A stretch of 64,000 nucleotides of DNA from positions 1 to 64,000 of the forward strand of contig NZ_KB908307.1 of NCBI RefSeq assembly GCF_000382425.1. The letters are read 5' to 3'. This stretch comes from Empedobacter brevis NBRC 14943 = ATCC 43319. Its GTDB lineage: Bacteria > Bacteroidota > Bacteroidia > Flavobacteriales > Weeksellaceae. This document shows positions 45,339 to 55,580 of the stretch, piece after piece. Numbering within the stretch: the first letter of the stretch is position 1; each line of letters begins with the position of its first letter. The notes beneath the pieces are model-generated. The model did not search any database. It had not been told where the DNA came from and saw only the letters and a program-made list of their open reading frames with translations. The position numbers and the translations under genes were made by a program.

Positions 45339-46727
45339 TTATTCAAAATAAGATAAATGCAATTCTTTTGGTGTAGGTTGTATCCATTTTTGATGCCCAA
45401 AATAACTCCATGTTGTATAAGCCAAATTATAATTAGGATTTGTAAACTGATAATATTCACTTCCGTTTACAGAAACTTTTGCATCCACAAAAATTTTCAC
45501 ATCCTGTACACCATTTTTGGCATAATCATATTTCACAAAACGTGCAAATTGCCACATCATGTCAGGACTGACAGCCATTTTTGACATTTGCTTAAATGTT
45601 AAATATTTCGTCAAATCTACTTTCTCTCTTTTCAAAAATTTTCCTTTTTTTTGAGGATCCGGTTTTGAAACATAAACTTCCACTTCTCCCGATTTATTTC
45701 GCAGCATCATCCGCCAAGACAAACGGTGTCCTTCCTCTGTCCAAAATACATTTCCGGGGATGAAATAATGGCGAACGGGTAAATAGATTTGCCAAAGTAT
45801 ATAGAAACACATCAAATAAGAAAACATCACACGTCGAGTCGTTAACAGATTATCATCATCCGATCGATCCATCATAAACGATTTTTTAGGAAAAACTACT
45901 TCCTGGACTTTTACAGGATCGTAAAAGAAAATCATCATCGCCAATGCAAAAAAAGGAAATATTCCTATTCCAAAAATAGCTGAGTTGAAGATATGAAAGA
46001 AAACAGCACATTTAAAAGCTATTCCACGCGTTCTACTCATTAACATTGCAGGAATAATAAGTAAATCAAAAAAGAAACCTCCCCAAGCAAAAACCTGAGC
46101 AAATCCTAAACTGCTCACAACTTTTCCTAATCCGACCAAGTTATATTTAGTCGTTAACAAATCGCCGTATTCGTGAAATTTCATTTGTAAAAAAACACCG
46201 TTAAACCAATCGGGATATAATTTAGCAAATGCTGCAAAAGTATAAACAATCAACAATTGAATAATCAACAATGTCGGTACCCAATTTCGCATGGTTAAGC
46301 GCTTTATTTTAGGAAAGATCAAACTATCTATCGAAAAGAAATGATGGGCAGGAATTACCGTCATCATCCACGAAACAAGCATAAATAAATAATAATGATT
46401 GTTATAACTTGTTTTTTGCATGAAATAAGTCAACGACCACAAAATAGAAAAAAGGATAATTGAAAACCGATACGCAAAACCAAAAACAATAAACCATCCT
46501 AGTATTCCCATCAACACATAGAGGTAAATCATATTTTGCCCCAAGAAAACATTTGTCCATTCGAAACCTATGAACGAAAAGGTAAGTTGCGGCTCAACAA
46601 AGTTGTTTTGTACCCACCCTGTAAAGATGGCACCCCAACATTCTGCTACAACTAATAGTCCGAAGATAATTCGAAAAATCACAAGTGGAGAATTATCAAC
46701 TTTTCGAAATAAATATTCACTAAACAT
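45339..46727 (-). CDS. HTTM-domain membrane protein (gamma-carboxylase-like)
   Basis: This 462-residue protein begins SEYLFRKVDNSPLVIFRIIF and has about seven to eight transmembrane helices, including SYNNHYYLFMLVSWMMTVIP near residue 110. This is the HTTM domain related to vitamin-K-dependent gamma-carboxylase. A soluble C-terminal part of about 130 residues follows (RLSWRMMLRNKSGEVEVYVS). Bacterial members are common in Bacteroidota and their substrates are unknown. It is divergent from a DCC-family gene 72 bp away. Confidence 0.85.
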   Translation of the reverse strand: MFSEYLFRKVDNSPLVIFRIIFGLLVVAECWGAIFTGWVQNNFVEPQLTFSFIGFEWTNVFLGQNMIYLYVLMGILGWFIVFGFAYRFSIILFSILWSLTYFMQKTSYNNHYYLFMLVSWMMTVIPAHHFFSIDSLIFPKIKRLTMRNWVPTLLIIQLLIVYTFAAFAKLYPDWFNGVFLQMKFHEYGDLLTTKYNLVGLGKVVSSLGFAQVFAWGGFFFDLLIIPAMLMSRTRGIAFKCAVFFHIFNSAIFGIGIFPFFALAMMIFFYDPVKVQEVVFPKKSFMMDRSDDDNLLTTRRVMFSYLMCFYILWQIYLPVRHYFIPGNVFWTEEGHRLSWRMMLRNKSGEVEVYVSKPDPQKKGKFLKREKVDLTKYLTFKQMSKMAVSPDMMWQFARFVKYDYAKNGVQDVKIFVDAKVSVNGSEYYQFTNPNYNLAYTTWSYFGHQKWIQPTPKELHLSYFE

Positions 46728-46799
46728 GATTGATTGTTAATTTTGGCTAATTTAAAAATAACCTTTAGAGTTTAGCTACTTTTGACGTATATTTATTGT

Positions 46800-47201
46800 A
46801 TGAAAACGGAGAAAATTATTTTGTTTGATGGCATTTGCAATTTATGCAACCAATCGGTTCAGTTTGTGATAAAGCACGACAAAGCAAATCAGTTCCTTTT
46901 TGCTTCCTTACAATCCGATTTCGGTCAGAATTTTCTGAAAGAAAAGAAGCTGGATGCAACCGATTTCGATTCAATGGTTTTTATTGAGAATGATAAATTT
47001 TATACCAAATCCTCAGCTCCTCTTCGAATAGCAAACTATTTAGACCAAAAAGTTTCCTGGCTACGTTTTTTTATGATTGTTCCAAAACCTATTCGAGACT
47101 TTGTTTATAGCATTATTGCTAAAAACAGATACCATTGGTTCGGAAAAAAAGAAAGCTGTTGGTTACCTACTCCGGAATTGAAAGCGAAGTTTTTGGAATA
47201 A
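46800..47201 (+). CDS. DCC-family thiol-disulfide oxidoreductase (DUF393)
   Basis: The 133-residue thioredoxin-like domain has FDGICNLCNQSVQFVIKHDK with the DxxCxxC signature near residue 10. FASLQSDFGQ and SWLRFFMIVPKPIRDFVY match the family. It starts at ATG 46800 (an upstream ATG adds six residues). DCC proteins carry redox activity of unknown partners and often neighbour HTTM proteins, as here. Confidence 0.88.
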   Translation: MKTEKIILFDGICNLCNQSVQFVIKHDKANQFLFASLQSDFGQNFLKEKKLDATDFDSMVFIENDKFYTKSSAPLRIANYLDQKVSWLRFFMIVPKPIRDFVYSIIAKNRYHWFGKKESCWLPTPELKAKFLE

Positions 47202-47649
47202 TTTTGGAACGAATAATTTTTACAATTTCTTCTTTTTCTGACAATGATAAAACTTGTACTCCTGTCAAAAATAAAGTTTCTTGAGAAGTCATTATTTTGA
47301 TCATATTCTTGTAAAAAAAATCATTCACTAAAGAAACGTTCTTGATCTTACTGAACTCTAAACTTTCTAAGCTATTATAGAAATGAAAAACATCATAACG
47401 TGATTCCGGTGATTTTCTATATTTTATTTGGGAGTTATGAATCTCTATAAGTATAATTCTTTGACTGTTTTTAACCAATTTTATTCCATATGAAATGAGT
47501 ATAACTTTCAGAAACAAAAAAATAACTGATCCAATTATTGATGCAAAATCATCAAAATTTAAGACTAATCTTTTTAGTACATCACTTAAGGTCAATTGGG
47601 AAAGATCATCAAAAATAAAATCAATTAAAACAAGAGAAAAGCCTATCAT
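47167..47649 (-). CDS. Hypothetical membrane protein
   Basis: The 160 residues have two N-terminal membrane segments (MIGFSLVLIDFIF; FASIIGSVIFLFLKVILISYG) followed by a soluble beta-rich part (IEIHNSQIKYRKSPES, LEFSKIKNVSLVNDFFYKN). The design is like small PH-like-domain membrane proteins, but no family is certain. It overlaps the DCC gene end by 35 bases in convergent orientation. It may be a genuine gene because codon pattern and length fit. Confidence 0.55.
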   Translation of the reverse strand: MIGFSLVLIDFIFDDLSQLTLSDVLKRLVLNFDDFASIIGSVIFLFLKVILISYGIKLVKNSQRIILIEIHNSQIKYRKSPESRYDVFHFYNSLESLEFSKIKNVSLVNDFFYKNMIKIMTSQETLFLTGVQVLSLSEKEEIVKIIRSKIIPKTSLSIPE

Positions 47650-47728
47650 TATAAAAACACAGCCAATTACTCGACTTCTAATAGTTGATAAATAATATCT
47701 TTTAATGATAGAATTAATAGTTGTAATT

Positions 47729-48505
47729 TTAATTCGATTTATATTTCTCTATAGCTGCTTTTATTTTTTCGCGACGATTAGAAGGTGATGGATGTGTGCT
47801 TTGAAATTCAGGAACCTGACTTCCTCCTGAGGCTTCCTCTAAAATATCCATTACACCAATTAAGGCTTCGGGATTATAACCTGCCTGAATCATAAACCGA
47901 ACCCCTAAATCATCCGATTCTAATTCATCATCACGACCATATTTCATATTCACCATATTCGCTACAACTTGTGCATAATATGCCGAATTAGCATCACCCG
48001 CTGCAACACCTGCTGCTCCTGCAATTCCTTGTGAAAGTTCTTGTTTTGATAGTTGTTCTGCACTATGACGTGCAATGACATGACCGACTTCATGTCCTAA
48101 AACACCAGCCAATTGATCCTCATTTTGCAAGCGTGTTAATAAAGCTTCGGTAATAAAGATAGGCCCTCCAGGCAGCGCAAAAGCATTTACAGTCCGATTA
48201 TCAGCCAAAACATAAAACTGGAAAGGATAATTCGTTTTGCGTGCGTCACTGTTGTTGACAATCTTCGTCCCAACTTGTTTCACGAGTTCTTGATATTGTA
48301 CATTTTGCGATAACCCACCAAATTCTCTTGCCATTTGCGGAGCCGAATTCACTCCCATTGCAATCTCATCTTCTTTCGTTAAAGAAATATACTGTTTTTC
48401 GCCTGTAATTTCGTTGACTTCAGAGGATGAAAAATATTTAATAACTGAAAAAATAACAATTGCTGCAGCAATGATTAGTTTTATCGACGTACCGCCTTTT
48501 TGCAT
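47729..48505 (-). CDS. M48-family metalloprotease, membrane-anchored
   Basis: The 258-residue protein has one N-terminal membrane helix or signal anchor (IKLIIAAAIVIFSVIKYF) and an M48 domain. The zinc motif HEVGHVIARH lies near residue 138, with a downstream ligand region DDELESDDLGVRFM. It is probably a periplasmic or envelope-bound quality-control protease of the BepA/LoiP type. It precedes no gene in the same operon and is close to a HisE-like gene upstream. Confidence 0.9.
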   Translation of the reverse strand: MQKGGTSIKLIIAAAIVIFSVIKYFSSSEVNEITGEKQYISLTKEDEIAMGVNSAPQMAREFGGLSQNVQYQELVKQVGTKIVNNSDARKTNYPFQFYVLADNRTVNAFALPGGPIFITEALLTRLQNEDQLAGVLGHEVGHVIARHSAEQLSKQELSQGIAGAAGVAAGDANSAYYAQVVANMVNMKYGRDDELESDDLGVRFMIQAGYNPEALIGVMDILEEASGGSQVPEFQSTHPSPSNRREKIKAAIEKYKSN

Positions 48506-48523
48506 ATGAATGTGAGGTGTTAA

Positions 48524-48868
48524 TTATTTTTTATGCCTTTTTTTCAGAATTTCCAACACATCTTTCAATTCAAAACCGCGAGCATGTAAAGCCATTAAGT
48601 AATAAAAGAACACATCTGCCGATTCTTCCAAAAAGTTCTCATCATTGTCTTGTTCAGAAGCAATTACCATTTCCACTGCTTCTTCTCCCATTTTTTTAGC
48701 AATTTGCGAATTACCTTTTTTATGAACTCGTTTCATTTTAGATTTTTTCGCATCTTCTAATTTTGATTCTTCCATCATCATCTCCAATTTCTTTAGAAAA
48801 GGAAATTTTTTCTCTTTTTTGACTTCAGAAGTATTCTCGTTAAGTTCCATAAAATCGTTTGTTTGCAT
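48524..48868 (-). CDS. HisE-like phosphoribosyl-ATP pyrophosphohydrolase
   Basis: The 114-residue MazG-like domain has IAKKMGEEAVEMVIASEQ and EESADVFFYYLMALHARGF with the four metal-binding acidic residues EE...E..D of HisE. HisE converts phosphoribosyl-ATP to phosphoribosyl-AMP in histidine synthesis. Here it stands apart from other his genes, so another NTP-pyrophosphatase role is possible. ATG 48850 is an alternative start. Confidence 0.8.
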   Translation of the reverse strand: MQTNDFMELNENTSEVKKEKKFPFLKKLEMMMEESKLEDAKKSKMKRVHKKGNSQIAKKMGEEAVEMVIASEQDNDENFLEESADVFFYYLMALHARGFELKDVLEILKKRHKK

Positions 48869-49097
48869 AGATTTTTTAACTGTAGGATAAATTTATAAAA
48901 TTCTCGTGAATTATTTGTTCCAATTTTACTGCCAATATGACTATTTTTTTGAAAAAAATAAAGTTTTTATGGCTATTTATTTATAAAAAACTGATTTTCT
49001 AATTCATTCATTCATTTGATTTTTAACATGTCTATTCACTTTTATTTTAAGAGAAAATAATGTATTTTTACGCGAAAATAAACATAGCGCAAACACA

Positions 49098-51953
49098 ATG
49101 AACACAAACGATTTTTCCATTAGACATATTGGAAACAATGCGCAGCAAGCAGCTGAAATGCTTACTGTAATTGGGAAAGATTCTATTGATTCTTTAATTG
49201 AGGCAACAGTTCCTCAAAACATTCGATTGAAAAATGCTTTGGATTTACCAGAAGCGTTATCAGAATTTGAAGCGATCAATCATTTAGCTGAAATTGCTTC
49301 AAAAAATAAGAAAGTAAAAAATTACCTTGGATATGGCTATTACGGTACCATTTTACCCGCTCCTATTCAACGTAATGTATTAGAAAATGCTGGTTGGTAC
49401 ACAGCTTATACACCATATCAGGCAGAAATTGCGCAAGGACGTTTAGAGGCTTTATTAAATTTCCAAACTGTTATCTCTGATTTAACAGGTTTACCTATTG
49501 CAAATGCTTCTTTATTAGACGAAGGTACAGCATGTGGTGAAGCAATGCATATGTTATTTGAATCTCGTTCCAGAGACCAAAAGAAAAATAATGTAAACAA
49601 ATTTTTCGTAGCTGATAATTTATTTCCTCAATCTATAGCTGTTTTAGAGACGAAAGCACATGGATTAGGAATTGAATTAGTCATCGGAAATTTTGAAACA
49701 ACTGAATTAACAGAAGAATTCTTCGGAGCAATTGTTCAATACATTGGTAAAGGAGGACAAATTAATAATTATAAATCATTTGTCGTAAAAGCAAATGCCG
49801 TTAATGCAAAAGTTGCAGTTGCTACAGATTTATTGGCGTTAACTCTGTTAACACCTCCGGGTGAATGGGGAGCTGATATTGCAATCGGTACATCTCAACG
49901 TTTTGGTGTTCCAATGGGATACGGTGGTCCACACGCTGCTTTTTTATCTTGTACTGAAGAGTATAAACGTGTAATTCCGGGACGTATCATTGGAGTGTCT
50001 CAAGACCGTTTAGGAAACTATGCTTTGCGTATGGCTTTACAAACACGTGAGCAACATATCAAACGTGAAAAAGCAACTTCTAATATTTGTACTGCACAAG
50101 TCTTATTAGCTGTTATGGCGTCTTTCTATGCTGTTTATCACGGAAAAGATGGTTTACAATTTATCGCAAATCAAATTCATACAAAAGCCGGAATATTACA
50201 GGCCGGTGTTCAACATTTAGGATTCAAAACAGTTAATACCGAATTCTTTGATACTGTTCAAATCGAAGTAGAAAACACAGACGAAATCGTGAAAATTTTT
50301 GCTGAAGAAGAAATGAATGTGAACGGTTTCGAAAATGGGAAGATTTCAATCACTGTTGATGAAATGACAACAGAAGAAGACATCTTCGAGATCTTAAGTG
50401 TTTTTGCGACAATCAAAAAGACAGAAGATGATTTCGAATTTGAAGTTGACGATTCATATTTACCACAAGATTTAATCAGAACTTCTGATTTCTTAACACA
50501 CGAGAATTTCAATTTATATCATACAGAAACAGAATTAATGCGTTACATCAAACGTTTAGAGCGTAAAGACTTAGCGCTTAATCAATCGATGATCGCATTG
50601 GGTTCTTGTACAATGAAATTGAATGCTGCAACTGAATTATTGCACATGTCTTGGGAAAGAATGGGAAATGTACACCCTTTCACACCAAAAGAACAGGTTG
50701 AAGGTTACCAAACATTAATCAAAAACTTAGAAGAGTATTTAGCTGTTATCACAGGGTTTGATGCGACTTCTTTACAACCAAATTCTGGTGCACAAGGAGA
50801 ATATGCCGGGTTGATGGTCATTCGTTCTTACTTTGAAGCAAGAGGAGAAGGGCACAGAAATGTTGCTTTAATTCCACAATCTGCTCACGGAACTAACCCT
50901 GCTTCTGCTGCAATGGCTGGAATGCAAGTTGTTGTTGTAAAAAACTTAGAGTCCGGGGAAACAGACTTAGTTGATTTGAAAGATAAATGTGAAAAACATA
51001 AAGATAACTTAGCTGCATTGATGATTACTTATCCATCAACTTATGGCGCATTTGATAGCAATATCGAAGAAGTTACTGAAATGATTCACGCTTACGGAGG
51101 GCAAGTTTATATGGATGGCGCAAACATGAATGCACAAGTTGGATTAACTTCTCCCGGAAATATTGGTGCAGACGTTTGTCACTTGAATTTACACAAAACA
51201 TTCGCTATTCCTCACGGAGGCGGAGGACCTGGTGTAGGACCAATTTGTGTGAAAGCGCACTTAGCTCCTTTCTTAGGATCGTCTCCAATCATCGAAACAG
51301 GTGGAAAAGAAGCTAAGAATACATTTGCTGCAGCTCCTTATGGTTCTGCATTCATTTTACCAATTTCTTATTCTTACATTTTAATGTTAGGAGCAGAAGG
51401 TTTATTGAAAGCTACACAAGGTGCAATCTTAAATGCCAATTACATGAAAACTCGTTTAGAGAAGCATTTTGATATTTTATATACAAATGCAAACAATGTC
51501 GTTGCACACGAATTCATTTTAGATTGCCGCCCATTCAAAAAAGCAGGTATTGAAGTTACCGATATCGCAAAACGTTTAATTGATTATGGTTTCCACGCGC
51601 CAACAGTGTCATTTCCTGTTGCCGGAACATTAATGGTAGAACCTACAGAATCTGAAAATAAAGCGGAATTGGACCGTTTCTGCGAAGCATTAATTTCTAT
51701 TCGTCAAGAAATTGATGAGGTTGTAAATGGTGATTATCCAGTTGACAACAATGTATTACATAATGCACCACACCCAATTCATTTGATTACAGCTGACGAA
51801 TGGGATTATCCTTATACTCGTTCTAAAGCTGCTTATCCTGCTGAATGGGTTCGTGAACGTAAATTCTTTGCATCTGTTTCTCGTATTGATGATGCTTACG
51901 GAGACCGTAACTTAATCTGTACATGTGCACCTATTGAAGCATATATGGACTAA
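49098..51953 (+). CDS. gcvP: Glycine dehydrogenase (decarboxylating), P-protein
   Basis: This 951-residue PLP enzyme of the glycine cleavage system decarboxylates glycine and passes the aminomethyl group to the lipoyl H-protein. It is the single-chain form, with both halves fused. The N-terminal half has GYGYYGTILPAPIQRNVLEN; the C-terminal half has SAHGTNPASAAMAGMQ and the PLP-lysine motif CHLNLHKTFAIPHGGGGPG. GcvT and GcvH are not adjacent. The gene is monocistronic. Confidence 0.97.
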   Translation: MNTNDFSIRHIGNNAQQAAEMLTVIGKDSIDSLIEATVPQNIRLKNALDLPEALSEFEAINHLAEIASKNKKVKNYLGYGYYGTILPAPIQRNVLENAGWYTAYTPYQAEIAQGRLEALLNFQTVISDLTGLPIANASLLDEGTACGEAMHMLFESRSRDQKKNNVNKFFVADNLFPQSIAVLETKAHGLGIELVIGNFETTELTEEFFGAIVQYIGKGGQINNYKSFVVKANAVNAKVAVATDLLALTLLTPPGEWGADIAIGTSQRFGVPMGYGGPHAAFLSCTEEYKRVIPGRIIGVSQDRLGNYALRMALQTREQHIKREKATSNICTAQVLLAVMASFYAVYHGKDGLQFIANQIHTKAGILQAGVQHLGFKTVNTEFFDTVQIEVENTDEIVKIFAEEEMNVNGFENGKISITVDEMTTEEDIFEILSVFATIKKTEDDFEFEVDDSYLPQDLIRTSDFLTHENFNLYHTETELMRYIKRLERKDLALNQSMIALGSCTMKLNAATELLHMSWERMGNVHPFTPKEQVEGYQTLIKNLEEYLAVITGFDATSLQPNSGAQGEYAGLMVIRSYFEARGEGHRNVALIPQSAHGTNPASAAMAGMQVVVVKNLESGETDLVDLKDKCEKHKDNLAALMITYPSTYGAFDSNIEEVTEMIHAYGGQVYMDGANMNAQVGLTSPGNIGADVCHLNLHKTFAIPHGGGGPGVGPICVKAHLAPFLGSSPIIETGGKEAKNTFAAAPYGSAFILPISYSYILMLGAEGLLKATQGAILNANYMKTRLEKHFDILYTNANNVVAHEFILDCRPFKKAGIEVTDIAKRLIDYGFHAPTVSFPVAGTLMVEPTESENKAELDRFCEALISIRQEIDEVVNGDYPVDNNVLHNAPHPIHLITADEWDYPYTRSKAAYPAEWVRERKFFASVSRIDDAYGDRNLICTCAPIEAYMD

Positions 51954-51988
51954 TAAAATTAGAGATTAGAATCTTTTTTCAAATATGT

Positions 51989-52016
51989 AAATCGCTCTGA
52001 TTACTCAGAGCGATTT
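51989..52016 (+). terminator. Terminator after gcvP
   Basis: AAATCGCTCTGA-TTAC-TCAGAGCGATTT is followed by a T run. Confidence 0.85.
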
Positions 52017-52114
52017 TTTTGTTTAAATTAATTTTATTAAAAAAATCACTTGTATTTCTTAATTTTTTCTTAAATTGTTTTTCAACTAAACTTTTTAATA
52101 TTAAAAAAATACTT

Positions 52115-52828
52115 ATGAAAAATTATGCTGCCGAGTTTTTTGGCACTTTTTGGTTAGTCTTCGGAGGTTGTGGTAGTGCAATCTTTGCAGCAGGAATTCC
52201 AGAGCTGGGAATTGGTTATGCTGGTGTCGCATTAGCATTTGGTCTTACTGTATTGACAATGGCTTATGCAGTTGGTCATATTTCCGGTGGTCATTTTAAC
52301 CCTGCTGTGTCCTTTGGATTATTCGCCGGAGGTCGATTTGACGGAAAACAATTAATCCCTTATATTGTTTCGCAAGTCTTAGGTGCAATTGCTGCTGCGG
52401 GAGTTTTGTATTTGATTGCTTCTAACAATGATGCCGGCTTGATTATAGATAATACTAAAGCAGGCGCCTTTGCTGCAAATGGTTATAGTGCTTTATCCCC
52501 GCACGGCTATAATGTGACTGCTGCTTTCTTGATTGAATTTGTTTTAACAGCTTTCTTTTTAATTGTAATTTTAGGAGCTACAGATAAATTTGCAAACGGA
52601 AAATTTGCAGGAATCGCAATTGGATTAGCTTTAACATTAATTCATTTAATTTCGATTCCGATCACAAATACATCTGTAAATCCTGCCCGATCTACATCTC
52701 AGGCTATTTTTGTAGGAGGCGACTATATTCCTCAGCTGTGGTTATTTTGGGCAGCACCAATCGCAGGAGCAATTGTAGGTGGATTAATTTATAAACTTCT
52801 TCTGCAGAAAGAAGAAAATTTAGCATAA
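52115..52828 (+). CDS. aqpZ: Aquaporin Z-type water channel
   Basis: This 237-residue MIP channel has six helices. The two NPA-type motifs are HFNPAVSFG (near residue 63) and TSVNPARS (Asn-Pro-Ala in both). The narrow-pore residues fit a water-selective AqpZ, although glycerol selectivity is not excluded. ATG 52115 ([13 protein letters not shown]) is the start; the upstream in-frame residues are unusual. A terminator hairpin follows. Confidence 0.93.
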   Translation: MKNYAAEFFGTFWLVFGGCGSAIFAAGIPELGIGYAGVALAFGLTVLTMAYAVGHISGGHFNPAVSFGLFAGGRFDGKQLIPYIVSQVLGAIAAAGVLYLIASNNDAGLIIDNTKAGAFAANGYSALSPHGYNVTAAFLIEFVLTAFFLIVILGATDKFANGKFAGIAIGLALTLIHLISIPITNTSVNPARSTSQAIFVGGDYIPQLWLFWAAPIAGAIVGGLIYKLLLQKEENLA

Positions 52829-52837
52829 CAAATGAAA

Positions 52838-52867
52838 AAGTCCAGTTCAATTTGAACTGGATTTTTT
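52838..52867 (+). terminator. Terminator after aqpZ
   Basis: CCAGTTCAA and TTGAACTGG are followed by ATTTTTT. The remaining bases to 53080 (about 210) show no feature. Confidence 0.8.
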
Positions 52868-53080
52868 CATTTTAATCATTGCTATTAATCAGTCATATCT
52901 TAAAATTCATAATTGTTTATTGTCTTATCTATTCAACTGATAAATCTTATCAGCATCTATGCTTACTTTTTCTACTTATAATGAAAGTTTACATTCTCCA
53001 TTCTTAAACTACTACTTTCTTTAAGACTAATTATTTAGTTGATTATTTCATGCTTCTTTTCAAAATTATTTTTAGCAATT

Positions 53081-53112
53081 GGGAACGTTCCCTTAAAAAA
53101 GGGAACGTTCCC
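53081..53112. promoter_or_regulatory. Tandem LacI-type operators upstream of the lectin operon
   Basis: GGGAACGTTCCC occurs twice (53081-53092 and 53101-53112), each a perfect 12-bp palindrome with central CG. They are centred 20 bp apart, so both face the same side of the helix, and together with the flanks they form one large palindrome. LacI-family regulators bind such sites. The LacI gene at 55896 is the likely partner, and the operon beginning at 53259 is the target. Transcription start and promoter were not resolved. Confidence 0.7.
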
Positions 53113-53258
53113 AATTATTCTTTGCTCAATAAATTATATTCAAGTAATTGTAATCAAGTAATTTCACCAAATAAAAATATTTAATTGTAATCATATCACA
53201 AAAAAAACCTAACTAACTTTCACCAAAATAATCAATCCTATAAAATCAATTTATTATA

Positions 53259-53822
53259 ATGAAAAATTTATTTTTACTATTTATTACCTCTATCGGATTC
53301 GCACAGGTAGGAATTAATACAGAAAATCCAGACCCAAGCTCATCACTCGATATAAAAAGTTCTACTACAGGAATTTTGATTCCCCGTCTTACTTCTAATG
53401 AAATCAAAAATATTATACAGCCTGCAAACGCTTTAATGGTCTATGATTTAACTAAAAAATGTTTAAGTCAAAATATTGGTACAAAAGATTTGCCTGAATG
53501 GTTCTGCCTGAATGCAAATACAAATAAATCCTTTTATATGCCAAGTATTCCATTTGAAACGAGTTCTTCAAAAACAGCTCAACAGAAAGATTTGTATAGT
53601 TTGTATGTAAAACAATTTGCAACACCCTTAGCAAAAAGTCCAAGTTCTCCATCAGCTGTCCCATATTATTTGAGCAAACAAGATTTATTTTATTATATTT
53701 TAGATGCGGATACTAAGGTCTTTAAAAATATAAAGATTGATGACAATGGTATCATGACATATGATGTAGTTGCAAACGCAACAGATTATACCTTTATCAA
53801 TATTTTATTTGTTGTAAAGTAA
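53259..53822 (+). CDS. Secreted VGINTENP-type adhesin-like protein
   Basis: A short signal peptide is followed by QVGINTENPDPSSSLDIKSS and GILIPRLTSNEIKNI, the repeat-like start found at the N-terminus of many flavobacterial surface proteins with head or fiber structure. The C-terminal 80 residues are not recognised. It is the first gene of a three-gene operon with a lectin-type protein (7 bp gap) and a small lipoprotein. A surface binding role is inferred. Confidence 0.6.
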   Translation: MKNLFLLFITSIGFAQVGINTENPDPSSSLDIKSSTTGILIPRLTSNEIKNIIQPANALMVYDLTKKCLSQNIGTKDLPEWFCLNANTNKSFYMPSIPFETSSSKTAQQKDLYSLYVKQFATPLAKSPSSPSAVPYYLSKQDLFYYILDADTKVFKNIKIDDNGIMTYDVVANATDYTFINILFVVK

Positions 53823-53829
53823 CAGGTGT

Positions 53830-55359
53830 ATGAGAAAATTTTACATGTATTCCGTTTTAGCTTTCTTATTTGGAAGCTCTTCTTTCTTGTCTGCTCAAAA
53901 TGAAAACGGAACAGGATTCCCTTATTTTGTAGATTTCACAAAAGGAACACAACCCAAAGAAGCTTATAAACCTGTTGTTCCCGGCGCAGTTAATAGTGCG
54001 ACATTTACTAAAGATGGTTTAAGGCTAACCGATGCCGTAAAAAATTCATTCGGAGCCATTTTGCTTTCTGATCAAATTTTCAAAAATGATGAAGGGATAA
54101 AATTCGAATTTGAATATATATCTTACGGCGGGACTAAATTTGATGGTTCTCGTGGCGATGGTTTTTCTATCTTTTTAATAGATGGAGACATTCCGAAAGA
54201 ACAATTAAATATTGGAGCAAATGGTGCCGGACTTGGTTACAGTTACAATGACACAAATGACAAAAGATACAACACAGAAGGTTTAAGGGGTGCCTTTTTG
54301 GGAATTGGGTTTGATGAATTCGGTAATTTTAAAAAACAATTTTATCAAGGTGAGGAACATCGAAATGGAATTTTAAACTATCCAAAAGGAGAATATAACA
54401 ATCATATCACATTAAGAGGTAAGCGGGATACAAAATACAGAGGTTATCCTGTTTTATACACAGTTTCAACAAAAGCACTTAAAAACTCATCAAACAGAGC
54501 TGCTTCTTTAGATGTTAATACAGGTAAATTTAAATATGAAAAAAATGACACTTTTGATAGTTTTTCGGTTGATATTGATGGAAGCAAAATACCTCAAAAT
54601 GAAGAAGATTCTAATTTTAGAAAAGCTTTTTTAATACTAGAACCCTCAAAGCTAGGGGGCTACAATATTACTGTAAAAATAAAAGCAGGAAATAAGTTAC
54701 ATACCGTAATTGATAATTATCATTATCCGATTCAACTAACTTATGAGGACAACGGTGTAAAACCTTCCGTTTTCCGAAAATTAGATACTTCTCCTCCTAA
54801 AACCTTAAGAATAGGTTTTGCTGCTTCTACTGGTCAGGCAACAAATATCCATTTACTTAAAAATTTAGGTGTATCGAAAGCATATGCTGCAGAAGCAACG
54901 GATGATCTGTATTCTACTTGTAGAAATAAATCTATTACGACTACTCCACTAAACAATGATATTGCATATTCTGTTCTCCCTTATGGAAGAATAGTAATTG
55001 ATGGAGAAATCGTAAAAGGGAATGAGTATATCGATTATAAATCGTTTCGGTTTTTAACAAAAGAAGGTGAAGTTATTCCAAATAATCCAAATTATACGTA
55101 TACTTCAGACGAAGGAACTTGGATCTATGATAGGAATACAGGAGAATTAAAATTTACGCCTGTTGCAAAATTTGAAGGAATTGCCTATTTAAGATATGAT
55201 ATAAAAGGAGGAGGAAGAGATGGTGATGAAGCGCCGTTCAATCAAGAGGATTATCGTTCCTTTCCTGCGTTAATTCAAGTTCAGGTCATAAATGATAAAA
55301 CGTGTGGTAAATCATTTATCATCTCGAATCAAAATGTGACTTCTAAAATAATTAAGTAA
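53830..55359 (+). CDS. Secreted L-type lectin-like protein
   Basis: The signal peptide ends about LSAQNENG. Residues about 25-310 look like a legume/L-type lectin fold (GFPYFVDFTKGT, FEFEYISYGGTKFDGSRGDG, AGLGYSYN). A C-terminal part of about 180 residues is without recognised similarity (IDYKSFRFLTKEGEVIP). It would bind carbohydrate at the surface or after secretion; no C-terminal T9SS domain was seen. It sits within the LacI-operator operon, which suggests that sugar availability controls it. Confidence 0.7.
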   Translation: MRKFYMYSVLAFLFGSSSFLSAQNENGTGFPYFVDFTKGTQPKEAYKPVVPGAVNSATFTKDGLRLTDAVKNSFGAILLSDQIFKNDEGIKFEFEYISYGGTKFDGSRGDGFSIFLIDGDIPKEQLNIGANGAGLGYSYNDTNDKRYNTEGLRGAFLGIGFDEFGNFKKQFYQGEEHRNGILNYPKGEYNNHITLRGKRDTKYRGYPVLYTVSTKALKNSSNRAASLDVNTGKFKYEKNDTFDSFSVDIDGSKIPQNEEDSNFRKAFLILEPSKLGGYNITVKIKAGNKLHTVIDNYHYPIQLTYEDNGVKPSVFRKLDTSPPKTLRIGFAASTGQATNIHLLKNLGVSKAYAAEATDDLYSTCRNKSITTTPLNNDIAYSVLPYGRIVIDGEIVKGNEYIDYKSFRFLTKEGEVIPNNPNYTYTSDEGTWIYDRNTGELKFTPVAKFEGIAYLRYDIKGGGRDGDEAPFNQEDYRSFPALIQVQVINDKTCGKSFIISNQNVTSKIIK

Positions 55360-55382
55360 CCCTAAATAAAAAAGTAAATTAA

Positions 55383-55580
55383 ATGAAACAATCTCTCTAT
55401 TTTGGTTTACTTTTTTTGTTTTTATTTTTTCTCAGTTGCCAAAATAAAAAACTTGATGAATTGAATGCTAAAGTTGATTATCAGGAAAAGATGATCAAAA
55501 GGCAAAAAAGTAAAATAACTCAGCTCACAATCGAATTAAAAAACTGCCATACAGGCAAATGTAATCATCAAGATTTATAA
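55383..55580 (+). CDS. Small coiled-coil lipoprotein
   Basis: The 65 residues have a lipoprotein signal (LFFLSCQNKK) and a short heptad-like coiled coil (LDELNAKVDYQEKMIKRQKS). It follows the lectin gene by 23 bp. It may anchor the lectin complex; function unknown. The gene-free stretch downstream (55581-55895, 315 bp) holds no supported gene. Confidence 0.65.
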   Translation: MKQSLYFGLLFLFLFFLSCQNKKLDELNAKVDYQEKMIKRQKSKITQLTIELKNCHTGKCNHQDL

